A stretch of 64,000 bases of DNA from Micromonospora pisi (GCF_003633685.1 NZ_RBKT01000001.1:5022001-5086000); one strand, 5' to 3'; counted from the stretch's first letter, positions 1-8,134 are shown. Notes: a model not told the origin generated them from the letters alone. Numbers and translations are program-made.

Positions 1-66
1 CTCGCACCTGGTCTGGCCGTAGCCGGGAGAGCCGTTGGATCGCTCTGGAGACTCCCACCGCCGAGG

Positions 67-189
67 TCACGACAACCACCCGCCACCGACGTACGCCACC
101 GCTCGCCGCGCCGGACCCCGAAGAGGAAGATCCGGCACGTCGAACCTGTCGGGACCTGCGGCGGACATGTGACCCACCACCGTCTGCAT
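67..189 (-). CDS. Small hypothetical protein, 40 aa
   Basis: The reading frame begins at an ATG preceded by AAGGAG eight bases upstream and codes for 40 residues starting MQTVVGHMSAAGPDRF, with no membrane segment and no recognisable domain. It lies in the same direction as the two small genes to its right. The good ribosome binding site is the only real support; the composition is not distinctive. Confidence 0.3.
   Translation of the reverse strand: MQTVVGHMSAAGPDRFDVPDLPLRGPARRAVAYVGGGWLS
152..168 (+). promoter_or_regulatory. GGACCT-GGACAT direct repeat pair, 11-base pitch
   Basis: GGACCT (152-157) and GGACAT (163-168) stand exactly 11 bases apart. The same pair, plus a third copy, lies upstream of the XRE-TPR regulator at 1120-1147, which suggests a shared regulatory site. 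Here the pair lies within the weak 40-aa ORF, so which promoter it would serve is unclear. Confidence 0.3.
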
Positions 190-250
190 GATCATGACTC
201 CTTCCGATCGAGCTTCACCCGTCACGGCATGTGCAGGCCGGACGGATAGG

Positions 251-577
251 TCAGCGGCGCCCGCCGGTTATCGGCCCGGCTGGCCGCCGTGCGGGTGGTC
301 TGCCAGGTGACGCCGCCACAGCACCCCTCGGGGCGGCCGCCTGGACCTGCTTGTGCGGGCGGGCGAGCAGGCGCAGACCGTCGAACTGCACAAAGATCTC
401 CCGCTTCTCGACTGCCTCGCCCTTTCGATCGAGCACGTACCCGTGAAGCCACACCCAGCCGTCGTACGTCGCTTGCTTCGAGACGACCGTGACCCGGAAG
501 ACGATGGCGCTGGCGCCGCCGAACTGGACCGATGCCGCAGCGTCCACCCGCAGAACGTCCCCTGGTTCGGGCACCAC
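251..577 (-). CDS. Hypothetical protein, 108 aa
   Basis: The first 75 residues look like a small beta-rich domain (pattern QFGGA...VFRV, then TYDGWVWLHGYVLD and EKREIFVQ), a pattern I associate with short unnamed proteins of actinobacterial integrated elements; that link is recollection only. The last 30 residues are Pro/Ala/Arg-rich and may be disordered. There is no signal peptide or membrane segment. Function unknown. It is on the same strand as the neighbouring zinc-motif protein, and both may belong to one element-encoded transcription unit. Confidence 0.55.
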   Translation of the reverse strand: MVPEPGDVLRVDAAASVQFGGASAIVFRVTVVSKQATYDGWVWLHGYVLDRKGEAVEKREIFVQFDGLRLLARPHKQVQAAAPRGAVAASPGRPPARRPAGPITGGRR

Positions 578-694
578 GCCGGGTCTCCTAGTCGATGAGA
601 TGGAAGGCGCCGAGGCGGGCGGGGACCGGGGACCTTGTCTGTCGATTGCCTTCGTCAGACGGGTCGCCTACCCAGCACCCACCCCGGCGCCGGC

Positions 695-970
695 TTAACC
701 GGAATGCGCCTCGTCCACAACGGGCGTACTCGGTGGGTTCTCTCCCGTGCCGCCGCAGTCCGGGCAGGGCCGTCGCCGCAGGCGTTCCGGGTCGTCGGGC
801 GCGCGCAACCAACGCCGGGGACTGGCCAGCTTCCAGCCCCGCCCACCGCACGCCTCACATTCGCCCGGTCCAGGCTCGTCCGATCCGATTGGCTCTACCG
901 GCTGCGGTCGGAGCCGAACGACAAGCGCGTAACAGGCGACCTCAGATGCCCGGCGGACCAGCGGGGACAT
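695..970 (-). CDS. Small protein with paired CxxCxGxG-type zinc motifs
   Basis: The protein carries two DnaJ-like cysteine knuckles, CEACGGRGW and CPDCGGTGE, separated by about 25 residues, which would give a four-cysteine zinc site. Upstream of these is a short region (RRASEVACYALVVRLRPQP). The frame stays open to 1060, but the ATG at 970 gives a more natural protein of 91 residues; the extra residues of the longer form are Ser/Arg-rich. Small proteins with this motif are common in actinobacterial integrated elements, but no function is established. The true start is uncertain. Confidence 0.5.
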   Translation of the reverse strand: MSPLVRRASEVACYALVVRLRPQPVEPIGSDEPGPGECEACGGRGWKLASPRRWLRAPDDPERLRRRPCPDCGGTGENPPSTPVVDEAHSG

Positions 971-1119
971 GGGTACGCACGCGGAGGTCGACGGGCCAGC
1001 GCTCCGACTGCTGCGCGATAACCTCGAATCACTGAGCGGTACGTCATGCGAGCGATTCATGCAGTGATCGTCTATCCGTCAATATGGACCCATCGAGGGC
1101 CTGATACCGGACCGCTGCG

Positions 1120-1147
1120 GGACCTCGGGCGGACATCAGAGGGACAT
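1120..1147 (+). promoter_or_regulatory. Three GGAC(A/C)T direct repeats upstream of XRE regulator
   Basis: GGACCT (1120-1125), GGACAT (1131-1136) and GGACAT (1142-1147) sit at an exact 11-base pitch, one helical turn, so a protein array would bind one face of the DNA. They end 64 bases before the XRE-TPR start codon and may be an operator for that regulator. A second GGACCT-GGACAT pair with the same pitch is at 152-168. Confidence 0.5.
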
Positions 1148-1211
1148 GCATTGATGGCAGGACCTGCGTAGGCGAGCGTAGGCAGTAAGCCCATCCAGGG
1201 AGGCGGCACCG

Positions 1212-2522
1212 ATGGCCCGAGACCGGCGCGAACCCCGCACGATGCTGGAGTACCTGATCCAGCAGAGCGACCGCACGTACGAGGAGTTGGCCGAGGAGTT
1301 CTCTCGGCTCGACTCCCGCGCGGCGATCAGCGCCCGGCACCTCGGCCGCCTCGCACGCGGCGAACGGCAACTGGCCGACTCCACCCCGGCGACCCGCCGC
1401 GCGTTGCAGGCCCTGTTCGGCAAGCCCGTCGAAGAGTTGCAGCTTCCCTGGACTGCCGGCCACCCCTCCACCGCACCGGCACAGCCTGCCGCCCTGGCGC
1501 TGCCCGGTACTGGTCCAGAAAGGAACATCCTCGCCATGGCCGCTCAACGCGCCCGCCAGTACGCCATGCTCGCCGCCGAAGCCACCACCCCCGCCGCCAT
1601 CCAGCAGCTCGCCGAGGAGGTGCAGCGCCTCGCCCTGGCCTACCCGCAGCGGCCGGTCAACGAGGTCATCGGCGACCTGGCCGAAACGCAGGACACCCTG
1701 TTCACCCTCCTGGAGCGCCGGCAGCCGCCGGACCAGTCACGGGACCTGAACTTCCTCGCCGGCATCACCAGCGGCCTGCTCGCCAAGGTGTCGCACGACC
1801 TGGCCGATCCGCACTCGGCGATGCTCCAGGCCCGCACCGCTGTTCTCTGCGCCGAGCAGGCCGGACACCCCGGCCTGCAAGCCTGGCTACGTGGCATGCA
1901 GTCGCTCGTCGCCTACTGGGCCGGTCGGTACGCCGAAGCGGTCCGCTACGCCGACGCCGGCCGCGAGTACGCCGCCCAGGCCGGCGGCACCTCCGCCGTC
2001 TGGCTCCCGATCAGCGCCGCCCGCGCCTACGCCGCCCTGGGCAACGCCGAGCAGGCCAAAGCCGCGATCGCCGAGGCCGAGCAGTCCTGGTCACGGGTAC
2101 GCCCCGACGAGATGGACGCTATGGGCGGCATCTGCACCTTCAACCAGCCCCGCACCCTCTACTACGCCGCCGACGCCCTGGCCTGGCTGCCCAGCGAGGC
2201 TGCCGCAGCCGCGGACTACTCCTCCCAGGCCGTCAACGCGTACGCCGACCCGCACGACCCCTCATGGGCGTTCGGCGACCAGGCCGGCTCACACGCCGAC
2301 CTCGCCATCGCCAGCATCGCCAGCCGCGACCTGGACGCCGCCACCGAAGCCCTCGCCCCCGTCCTGGAGTTGCCCGCCGAGCGACGGATCAACGGGATCG
2401 TGCACTCCGTCCGCCGCGTCCACCAGGCCGTCACCCGTGCCGGACTCGCCAGCGACGCGCGAGACCTCATCGACGGCATCGAGCACTTCACCCACACCCC
2501 CGCCAACGCCCTGCCTCGATAG
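1212..2522 (+). CDS. XRE-family regulator with TPR-like C-terminal domain
   Basis: The 436-residue protein has an N-terminal helix-turn-helix region (about residues 10-75; RTYEELAEEFSRLD, then ARHLGRLARGERQ) followed by a long Ala-rich helical region (about 95-430) with tetratricopeptide-like helix pairs such as YAAQAGGTSAVWLPISAARAY. This layout is common in Streptomyces and Micromonospora regulators, where the TPR part is thought to sense a ligand or peptide. AGGGAGG lies eight bases before the ATG. Three 11-base-pitch repeats upstream suggest autoregulation. It is the only clear regulator in the element part of the window and may control the genes around it. Confidence 0.88.
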   Translation: MARDRREPRTMLEYLIQQSDRTYEELAEEFSRLDSRAAISARHLGRLARGERQLADSTPATRRALQALFGKPVEELQLPWTAGHPSTAPAQPAALALPGTGPERNILAMAAQRARQYAMLAAEATTPAAIQQLAEEVQRLALAYPQRPVNEVIGDLAETQDTLFTLLERRQPPDQSRDLNFLAGITSGLLAKVSHDLADPHSAMLQARTAVLCAEQAGHPGLQAWLRGMQSLVAYWAGRYAEAVRYADAGREYAAQAGGTSAVWLPISAARAYAALGNAEQAKAAIAEAEQSWSRVRPDEMDAMGGICTFNQPRTLYYAADALAWLPSEAAAAADYSSQAVNAYADPHDPSWAFGDQAGSHADLAIASIASRDLDAATEALAPVLELPAERRINGIVHSVRRVHQAVTRAGLASDARDLIDGIEHFTHTPANALPR

Positions 2523-2537
2523 GGCAAGATCGGCGAC

Positions 2538-3089
2538 ATGTACCCAGTCACGCTCACCGGCCAGGTCGTCAAGCTGCGCGAATTCCGGCCTGACGACGTG
2601 GCCGACGCCCTAGCCATCAACGGCGACGACCGGGTCACCCGATGGCTGTCCTACGACAGCCGAGACGAAGCCACCACCGCTGCCATGATCAGCGGCGCGA
2701 TAGAACGGGCCCAGCTCACCCCACGGACCGAGTACTTCCTCGCGGTAGCGGACCGGGACGACCGCATGATCGGGTTTGCCCGACTCGGCCTCACCGGACA
2801 CCAAGCGGCCAAACTCGGGTACGCCATCAACGCCGACCACTGGGGCCACGGCTACGCCACCGACGCCGCCCGCACCCTCATCACGTACGGCTTCCACCAG
2901 CTCGGCCTACACCGCATCACCGCCGCCATTGGCCCCGACAACGCAGCCTCCATCACCGTCGCCACCCGGCTCGGCTTGCAGCACGAAGGCCGCCTCCGCG
3001 ACCACGTCTTCACCAACGGCGCCTGGCGAGACTCCCTGCTCTACTCCATCCTCACCTCGGAGTGGACCAACCAGCAGCCCGCCTCATAA
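2538..3089 (+). CDS. GNAT-family N-acetyltransferase (RimJ/RimL type)
   Basis: This 183-residue protein begins with the RimJ/RimL-type strand LTGQVVKLREFRPDD and contains the acetyl-CoA binding region around residues 93-110 (LGYAINADHWGHGYATDA), followed by RITAAIGPDNAASI and the C-terminal LGLQHEGRLRDHV typical of the family. It should transfer an acetyl group from acetyl-CoA to an amine; the substrate (ribosomal protein, small molecule or antibiotic) cannot be told. A possible -10 box, CAAGAT, ends seven bases before the ATG with no ribosome binding site, which fits a leaderless transcript. Confidence 0.92.
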   Translation: MYPVTLTGQVVKLREFRPDDVADALAINGDDRVTRWLSYDSRDEATTAAMISGAIERAQLTPRTEYFLAVADRDDRMIGFARLGLTGHQAAKLGYAINADHWGHGYATDAARTLITYGFHQLGLHRITAAIGPDNAASITVATRLGLQHEGRLRDHVFTNGAWRDSLLYSILTSEWTNQQPAS

Positions 3090-3162
3090 ACCCGCTCTTC
3101 CGTCAGCGCTGGTCGCCCGGCGACAAGATCGACCCGCTCCGTCGTATCTGTACCATCGCGGC

Positions 3163-3528
3163 ATGTGCGACACCGCCACGCCACCCGACGACGGCCCCAG
3201 CGCACACCAATCCAGCGCACCCACCCCCGCGCAACAGGCCGCCGCGATTCGCGCTCACGCAGCCGAAGTGCTTGCTCGCGTGCAGGAATGGCACGACGCT
3301 CCAGGCTGGCAGGACAACGACACCAACCAGCGCCGATACCGCCTCACCGCCGACGCTGTCGGTCAACTCGACGCACTGCCCGACCCTGAGCACTCTGACG
3401 GCCTGGCCGCGCTGGTCGACGCGATCCACCCCATCCTCACAGAATGGCGTCCAGGCCGGCCGGGACCCGAGCAAGCCATCTACGCCGCCGTAGAACGTCT
3501 CGGACGCGAAGCCGCCGCATGGCGATAG
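3163..3528 (+). CDS. Hypothetical protein, 121 aa
   Basis: The protein is mostly helical with a region starting AAAIRAHAAEVLARVQEW and then RYRLTADAVGQLDALPD and LAALVDAIHPILTEW. It has no signal peptide, membrane segment or known motif. The frame is open further upstream, but the ATG at 3163 is chosen because TACCAT, a good actinobacterial -10 box, ends six bases before it, the hallmark of a leaderless start. It is flanked by the acetyltransferase and the broken YdcF-like gene on the same strand. Function unknown. Confidence 0.6.
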   Translation: MCDTATPPDDGPSAHQSSAPTPAQQAAAIRAHAAEVLARVQEWHDAPGWQDNDTNQRRYRLTADAVGQLDALPDPEHSDGLAALVDAIHPILTEWRPGRPGPEQAIYAAVERLGREAAAWR

Positions 3529-3574
3529 CTGCGTCGACCAGGTACGCGGAGACAGCTCAACTACGATCGACCAG

Positions 3575-4253
3575 GTGAGCGCGCGTCCGTCGACCGGCAT
3601 CCCGGAAGCGTTGCGGGCGGATGTCGAGTGCCTGTGGGCGTACCACGACATGCGCCATGAGGTCCGGCCAACCGATGTCGGTATCGGACTCGGCAGTCAC
3701 GACCTGGGCGTTGCGAAGGTCGCCACCGACCTCTACCACCGACCTCTACCACCGAGGTATGTACCCGCTGCTGGTGTTCACCGGAGCGAACGCGCCCACC
3801 ACCGTCGAGGTCTTCCCGCGCGGCGAAGCTATACACTACCGCGAGTACGCCATCCAGCACGGCGTACCGACCGAAGCCATCCTGATCGAGCCTCAGGCCC
3901 GGAACACCGGTCAGAACATCGAACTCACCCGCGCGCTCCTGGCCGAGCACGACATCGGAGTCCGGTCAGTCACCCTCATGTCCCGGCCCTACCAGCAGCG
4001 GCGCGCCTACGCCACCTGCAAGAAGCTCTGGCCCGAAGTCGACGTCATCTGCGCATCGCGCCCGCTATCGCTCGATGACTACGTGACCAGCATCGGCGAC
4101 GTCGACAAGGTCATCAACATGCTCGTCGGCGACACCCAACGGATCACCAAGTACGCCGAACTCGGCTTCGCCATGCCCCAGGCCATACCCGCCGAAGTCG
4201 AACTCGCGTACGCCCGACTGGTCGACGCCGGCTACACCAGCAGACTCGTATAA
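3575..4253 (+). pseudogene. YdcF/SanA-like (DUF218) protein, frame broken by 13-base duplication
   Basis: The protein resembles the YdcF family (DUF218), with GIGLGSHDLGVA, then PLLVFTGANAPTT, RGEAIHYREYA, EPQARNTGQNI and a C-terminal EVELAYARLVDAGY. The first half is read in the frame of the GTG at 3575 (possible -10 box TACGAT seven bases before it, so probably leaderless); the rest is in another frame. The switch falls on a 13-base direct duplication at 3723-3755. Taking out one copy restores LYHRGMYPLLVF and a single open frame of about 220 codons. An internal ATG at 3759 could still give a protein, but without the first strand and its GSH motif. Most likely inactive, unless the repeat varies in length between cells. 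Confidence 0.75.
3723..3755. repeat. 13-base tandem duplication (2.5 copies)
   Basis: The unit CCACCGACCTCTA occurs at 3723-3735 and again at 3736-3748, followed by a partial third copy CCACCGA. Its length is not a multiple of three, and it splits the YdcF-like gene into two frames. Confidence 0.9.
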
Positions 4254-4427
4254 CCGGCCACGGCGTAGGGGCTAATGGCTAAGAGCCTTCCGGTCAGCCT
4301 CCGCAACCTCCGGCTACACGATCACCGCAACCAGCTGGCCATCCTTGGACAACGGCACACTTGCCTCATAGACACAGGCAAGCGATTATCACAGGACTGA
4401 GTTCCCCCCGCTTTGATGGAGCGGTGG

Positions 4428-5354
4428 TTACCTGCTGCCGGCCGGCGCAGGGGTGGCGATAGGTGGCTCGGCTGGGTTGCTCTGGCGGATACGCCAGGCG
4501 GTTTCGTACTCGTCGGGGCTGAGGTAGCCGAGTTCCTTTTGGATGCGGCGGGTGTTGTACCAGCCGTCGATGTAGGCGAAGATCGCGTTCTCGGCCTCGT
4601 CTCGCGTCCGCCAGCTCGTGCGGTAGACCAGTTCGATCTTCAGGGTGGACCAGAAGTTCTCCATCAGTGCGTTGTCGTACGAGTCGCCGACGGAGCCCAT
4701 CGAGGGCAGGATTCCGTTGTCTTGCAGGCGTTCGGTGAAGCGGAACGACGTGTAGTTCGAGCCCCTGTCCGAGTGGTGGATCAACTGGCCGTCGCGGACG
4801 TCGCGGGACCAGATGCCGTATTCGAGGGCGGCGAGGATCAGGTCGGTGTCGCAGCGGTCGGAGGTCTTCCACCCGACGATGCGGCGGGAGAAGACGTCGC
4901 GGACCGCAGCGAGCCAGAACACGCCCTCGCCGCAGGGGATGCGAGTGGCGTCGGCGACCCACAGCCGGTTCGGCCCGGCAGCGGTGAACTGCCGGTTGAC
5001 CAGGTCCGGTGCCGGCGTGTGCCGTGGGTCCTGCTTCGTGGAGCCGCCGCGCCAGCCGCGACGGAGGAACGCGCCCTGCCAGCCCTGGGCGGCCATCAAC
5101 CGCTCGACCCGCTTGCGGCCCACCCGGATGCCGTCGCGGCGTAGCTGCCGGTGTACCCGGTCCGCGCCGTAGGTGTGCCCGGACGTGGCCCAGACCTCGT
5201 GGATGTTGGAGAGCAGGCCCAGGTCGACCACGTCGCGGTCGCAGGGCTGTTCGGCCTGCTTGACCCACGCGTAGTACGTCGAGGCGCCGATGTTGAGGAC
5301 CCGTAGTAGGAGCGCGACCGCGAACTGGTCACGATGTTCGTGGATGAACCTCAT
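4428..5354 (-). CDS. IS3-family transposase OrfB (DDE integrase core)
   Basis: This 308-residue protein is the catalytic half of an IS3-type transposase. An N-terminal HTH_21-like part (about residues 45-100; SGHTYGADRVHRQLRRDG) precedes the rve integrase core. The catalytic triad is visible as D135 (WVADATRIP), D196 (IHHSDRGSNY) and E232 (NALMENFWSTLK), giving the classic DD(35)E spacing. The C-terminus has the usual YNTRRIQKELGYLSPDEY motif. The ATG overlaps the orfA stop by four bases, so the OrfAB fusion would come from -1 frameshifting or the ORFs are translated by coupling. Confidence 0.96.
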   Translation of the reverse strand: MRFIHEHRDQFAVALLLRVLNIGASTYYAWVKQAEQPCDRDVVDLGLLSNIHEVWATSGHTYGADRVHRQLRRDGIRVGRKRVERLMAAQGWQGAFLRRGWRGGSTKQDPRHTPAPDLVNRQFTAAGPNRLWVADATRIPCGEGVFWLAAVRDVFSRRIVGWKTSDRCDTDLILAALEYGIWSRDVRDGQLIHHSDRGSNYTSFRFTERLQDNGILPSMGSVGDSYDNALMENFWSTLKIELVYRTSWRTRDEAENAIFAYIDGWYNTRRIQKELGYLSPDEYETAWRIRQSNPAEPPIATPAPAGSR

Positions 5355-5662
5355 GACCGTCGCCGGGTCGGGTCGAACTCCGCCGCGAAATACGCGCTCG
5401 CCGCCTTCAGGATCTCGTTCGCCCGCCGCAGCTCGCCTACCTCTTTACGCAGCCGCCGGTTCTCCTCGGCCATCTCGCTGGTGGGCCGGTCGTGACGCTC
5501 ACCCGCATCAGCCTCGGCCTGCCTGATCCAGTTCCGCAACGCCTCGTGATGCACGCCGAGTTGCTCGGCCAGGCGCCGGATCACCGGCTTCGGGTCCGAC
5601 TCGCGGTACAAACGCACAGCACGCTGACGTAGCTCATCGGGGTACTTCTTCGGTGCGACCAC
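5351..5662 (-). CDS. IS3-family transposase OrfA (HTH and leucine zipper)
   Basis: A 103-residue protein of the transposase_8 type: it starts PKKYPDELRQRAVRLYRES, has the helix-turn-helix segment RLAEQLGVHHEALRNWIRQ (about residues 30-48), then a coiled-coil zipper EENRRLRKEVGELRRANEIL (about 70-90) used for multimerisation with OrfB. It recognises the terminal inverted repeats. It lies just inside the right terminal repeat and overlaps orfB by four bases. Confidence 0.95.
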   Translation of the reverse strand: MVAPKKYPDELRQRAVRLYRESDPKPVIRRLAEQLGVHHEALRNWIRQAEADAGERHDRPTSEMAEENRRLRKEVGELRRANEILKAASAYFAAEFDPTRRRS

Positions 5663-5730
5663 AGAAACTTCCTCCCCACGGCCATCAGACCATGATCAAG
5701 AAGCTCCATGAAAGCGGGGGTGGCTCAGAC

Positions 5731-6401
5731 AGCGCTCGCTGACCTGGCGACGGTCAAGCGGTGAGAACTTCCTGTACGTCTTCAAGGCGGCCCTGAACGG
5801 GCCGCTCGCGCCGCTGCCTGGGCGCGTGTCCGTCGCTCCGCTGGCGCTCCGGCCACGCAACACGCCCGGCGGCTGGCGCGGAAAGCGGAAGCCCAAGGGG
5901 CCGCCGGAGACGACAGCGTCGAGAGTGGGAGTTGTTGATGGGCCGGCAGCCGGCCGGGTCGGGGCTGGGGTCGCGCGGCGTGCTCGACGCACGCCGCACC
6001 GTTGGCGAGCTGCCGGGGAGTGCGGGGTTGCGGTTACCGCGCCTCCGGCGGGGGATCCCCCAGCCCCGGTATGACGGTGAGGCCAGCGCCGCCGGCCGCC
6101 GCCGGGTCCGTGGGTGGTTGAGGTGGGAAGCCGTCCCACCCACCGTCGACCCGGGCAGAGCCGAGCAGACCACCGCCCGAGGCGCCAGCGTCCGTACGGG
6201 CGTCAAGGCCCGCTTGTCATGGCGCCCCGGGCGCCGGCCTGCTCCACAGGAGTGCTGGTCGACGGCGGACGGGATGGGCGTCAGGCTTTGGGGTGGTCTG
6301 GTTCGTCGAACCGTCAGGGGCCGGCTTGGCAGCGCAGTTGGCATGGACTGTCACGGCACGAAGGGCTGGTGCAATGAGGTTCTACGTCGGACTATGCATT
6401 C
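5731..6401. other. Gene-free stretch right of the insertion sequence
   Basis: All six frames hold only Pro/Arg/Gly-rich open frames with no start signal, domain or motif. The first part is rich in GC hairpins. I see no gene and no clear gene remnant. The low-GC cargo block begins at its right end. Confidence 0.5.
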
Positions 6402-6983
6402 ATGGTAAGTACCGACTGGGCACGGGCTGTGGGTTCCCAAGAGCTTCAACTGTGGACTACGGCGACTCTGCTGCAGCGAGACCGGGTTCGCTCTGCGTTC
6501 GACGATCACGTCCATAACTTGCCGGATGTTGGCCAGCGCAGACGGACCCGCCTGCAGGTTGAGGGACGCCTCTTTGCTCTTGCCTTGAACCAGTGGCACG
6601 TCTCCCTAAGCATGATCAGGGACCTGTCAAGGCCGGAGATACGTCCCGGATTAACGGCCTTGATACGGGCGTTCGACCGGCAGTACCCCACGGTTAGACA
6701 ACTGCGAAACGTGATTGCCCACCACGATGAGTACATATTAGGGCGAGGAGTGCTGCAGCGCGGGACGACGCCCACAATTAAATATGCACTTCGATGGACA
6801 AGTGGCACCTCGGGGTCGGTAGACATTGTTTACGCGCAGGGCGTGCCGCCGTTAGTCCTGGATGTCGACCCCATGACGGATGCGGCTATTGAGGTGATGG
6901 ACGGGTTGAACGCTCTCTTGGCGGCAAACCCACAGTCTCCGCGACTGCCGGCGGATGGTGAAGGTCCGAGGGCGGGTACCTGA
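6402..6983 (+). CDS. HEPN-like protein A (RNxxxH motif), 193 aa
   Basis: The protein is largely helical (about residues 15-110) and then has a beta-rich tail. The key feature is RNVIAHHDEY at R102-H107, an R-x4-H motif after a helix (YPTVRQLRNVIAHH), the pattern of HEPN-domain RNases in which R and H form the active site of a dimer. HEPN proteins serve in toxin-antitoxin, abortive-infection and CRISPR-associated systems. Codon use is less GC-rich than in core genes. It faces a second RNxxxH protein (7197-8042) across a hexanucleotide repeat. The start ATG lacks a ribosome binding site. A hypothetical with the same motif by chance is possible. Confidence 0.6.
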   Translation: MVSTDWARAVGSQELQLWTTATLLQRDRVRSAFDDHVHNLPDVGQRRRTRLQVEGRLFALALNQWHVSLSMIRDLSRPEIRPGLTALIRAFDRQYPTVRQLRNVIAHHDEYILGRGVLQRGTTPTIKYALRWTSGTSGSVDIVYAQGVPPLVLDVDPMTDAAIEVMDGLNALLAANPQSPRLPADGEGPRAGT

Positions 6984-6999
6984 GATCGACGTTAAGGCT

Positions 7000-7055
7000 C
7001 GTACCCGTACCCGTACCCGTACCCGTACCCGTACCCGTACCCGTACCCGTACCCG
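7000..7055. repeat. Hexanucleotide tandem repeat (CGTACC)9
   Basis: Nine perfect copies of CGTACC run from 7000 to 7053 and a partial tenth follows. The array is between the 3' ends of the two convergent RNxxxH genes, 16 bases after the stop of the first. It is in no credible coding frame; an open frame on the minus strand would read it as Gly-Tyr repeats but overlaps the better gene. Such perfect arrays are prone to slippage. Confidence 0.95.
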
Positions 7056-7196
7056 ATCCGTGCCCGACGTGGCGCTAACCAGCAGCTAACAGAGACCCCT
7101 AGGTGCGCCAGATGTTTCACGCCTAAGTGGTCCGCCAGTCGAATCCGAAATGGTGCGTGCCGACTGCGGTGCGGGTCGACGACACGGGGAACCTTT

Positions 7197-8042
7197 CTAC
7201 TGACTGTTTCGGGGAGGCGACAGTTGTTCGCTCTCGGGGCGGTGCCCGATTGGAGGGAAAATTCGTCCCAGTCGACTGGCCGCTGGGTTGCCCGCCTCCA
7301 GATGCCATTTGTCTTGGGCTCGGCTGTCGATGCTAAACGCCGCAATGATCAGGAAGTACATATTTACAAGAGGATTAAGGTCGTTAAGGTGAGTGCCCTC
7401 CTGGCCGTTGTAGCGGGGTAACTGGCGCGTAAATTGGTAGTCGATGATCCCGTTGTTGTGCACAATCAGATTTCTCTTGGCAATCGCCTCGGCTGCCCAA
7501 GTCAGATTGTTTGGGCTGGCGAAGAGTTGGAACCCGAACTTTCCTTTGACATCGCGGTGCAGCTCACGGATACCTTGGTAAGAAAGCTTTCGTACATAGT
7601 CGTCGACTGCGTATTGAATCACTGCCGCTTTGTCCGGGAGGCGTAGGAGATCGGAGACCTTGATGTCGGGTAGCGCCTTAATTGACTCAGGGTACCGTCG
7701 TAAGACTGCGGTCAGAAGCCGTGATATATAGGTAAGAAAGTAATCTGTCGTACGTGTCAGGATTAGTTCTGAGACAAGGTGAGTGTACCCGTGCTGTACC
7801 AATTGTGGCGTAGTAAGTCGATCCACGTCGAGGTTCGACGATGGGTCATGTTTGCGAAGGGCATCCCCGATCGGTTCGCCCCCGACGTTCACCGCACCGA
7901 GGAAGTGGAAGAGCCGGTGTGTGTTGTCGAGGAAGTCTACAAATTCTTGGGTGCGACCCGGTGTAGGTGGGCCGCACAGGATATGCATCGCAGCTTCTAC
8001 TAGTCCGACGGCGGTCGCATCGGATACCTCCGACTCTGTCAT
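7197..8042 (-). CDS. HEPN-like protein B (RNxxxH motif), 281 aa
   Basis: The 281-residue protein is helical throughout, with a central region (about residues 85-155: HLVSELILTRTTDYFLTYI, then IQYAVDDYVRKLSYQGIREL) and the motif AIAKRNLIVHNNGIID at R190-H195. The KRNLIVHN(N/G)G-I-D pattern is typical of HEPN-like proteins of mobile islands. It would be a cytoplasmic nuclease or its relative. The start ATG at 8042 is chosen over the in-frame one at 8093 because AGGA stands seven bases before it. Base composition is lower in GC than in the core; for example line 7381-7440 has 34 G+C of 60. It is divergent from the pentapeptide-repeat gene. Confidence 0.68.
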   Translation of the reverse strand: MTESEVSDATAVGLVEAAMHILCGPPTPGRTQEFVDFLDNTHRLFHFLGAVNVGGEPIGDALRKHDPSSNLDVDRLTTPQLVQHGYTHLVSELILTRTTDYFLTYISRLLTAVLRRYPESIKALPDIKVSDLLRLPDKAAVIQYAVDDYVRKLSYQGIRELHRDVKGKFGFQLFASPNNLTWAAEAIAKRNLIVHNNGIIDYQFTRQLPRYNGQEGTHLNDLNPLVNMYFLIIAAFSIDSRAQDKWHLEAGNPAASRLGRIFPPIGHRPESEQLSPPRNSQ

Positions 8043-8134
8043 GGCAAAATCCTCGCAGGATCCTGATTGTTTTACCAGAGGGCAGTGCTGCAATCGGCGG
8101 GTTGCTCTTGTGGTCTTACCCGGAGGTTGACCAG
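8043..8134. promoter_or_regulatory. Divergent promoter region with CAGGATCCTG palindrome
   Basis: The 92-base gap separates the start codons of HEPN-like gene B (minus) and the pentapeptide-repeat gene (plus), so it must hold both promoters if both starts are right. A perfect 10-base palindrome, CAGGATCCTG, is at 8056-8065, just upstream of the minus-strand ribosome binding site, and might be an operator. Confidence 0.35.

Larger units (their letters stand above)
4398..5727 (-). mobile_element. Complete IS3-family insertion sequence, 1330 bp
   Basis: The ends are 25-base imperfect inverted repeats (4398-4422 and 5703-5727, 21 of 25 positions matching) beginning TGAG and sharing CCCCCGCTTT and ATGGAGC. 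A 3-base direct repeat, GAC, flanks the element at 4395-4397 and 5728-5730, matching the 3-4 base target duplications of the family. Inside are an intact orfA and orfB on the minus strand. All parts look functional, so the insertion is probably recent. It sits between the broken YdcF-like gene and the low-GC cargo block. Confidence 0.93.

Noticed and set aside
4275-4400. Short ORF ending in the TGA of the insertion sequence end
   Set aside because: Rejoining across the insertion adds only three codons before a stop; no motif. A minus-strand tail (VYEASVPLSKDGQLVAVIV) in the same place has stops directly before it.
7000-7055. CRISPR array
   Set aside because: Unit of six bases without spacers; a simple sequence repeat.
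6992-7345. Minus-strand ORF with a Gly-Tyr repeat tail
   Set aside because: It is the hexanucleotide array read in frame, and it overlaps the better supported HEPN-like gene B on the same strand in another frame.
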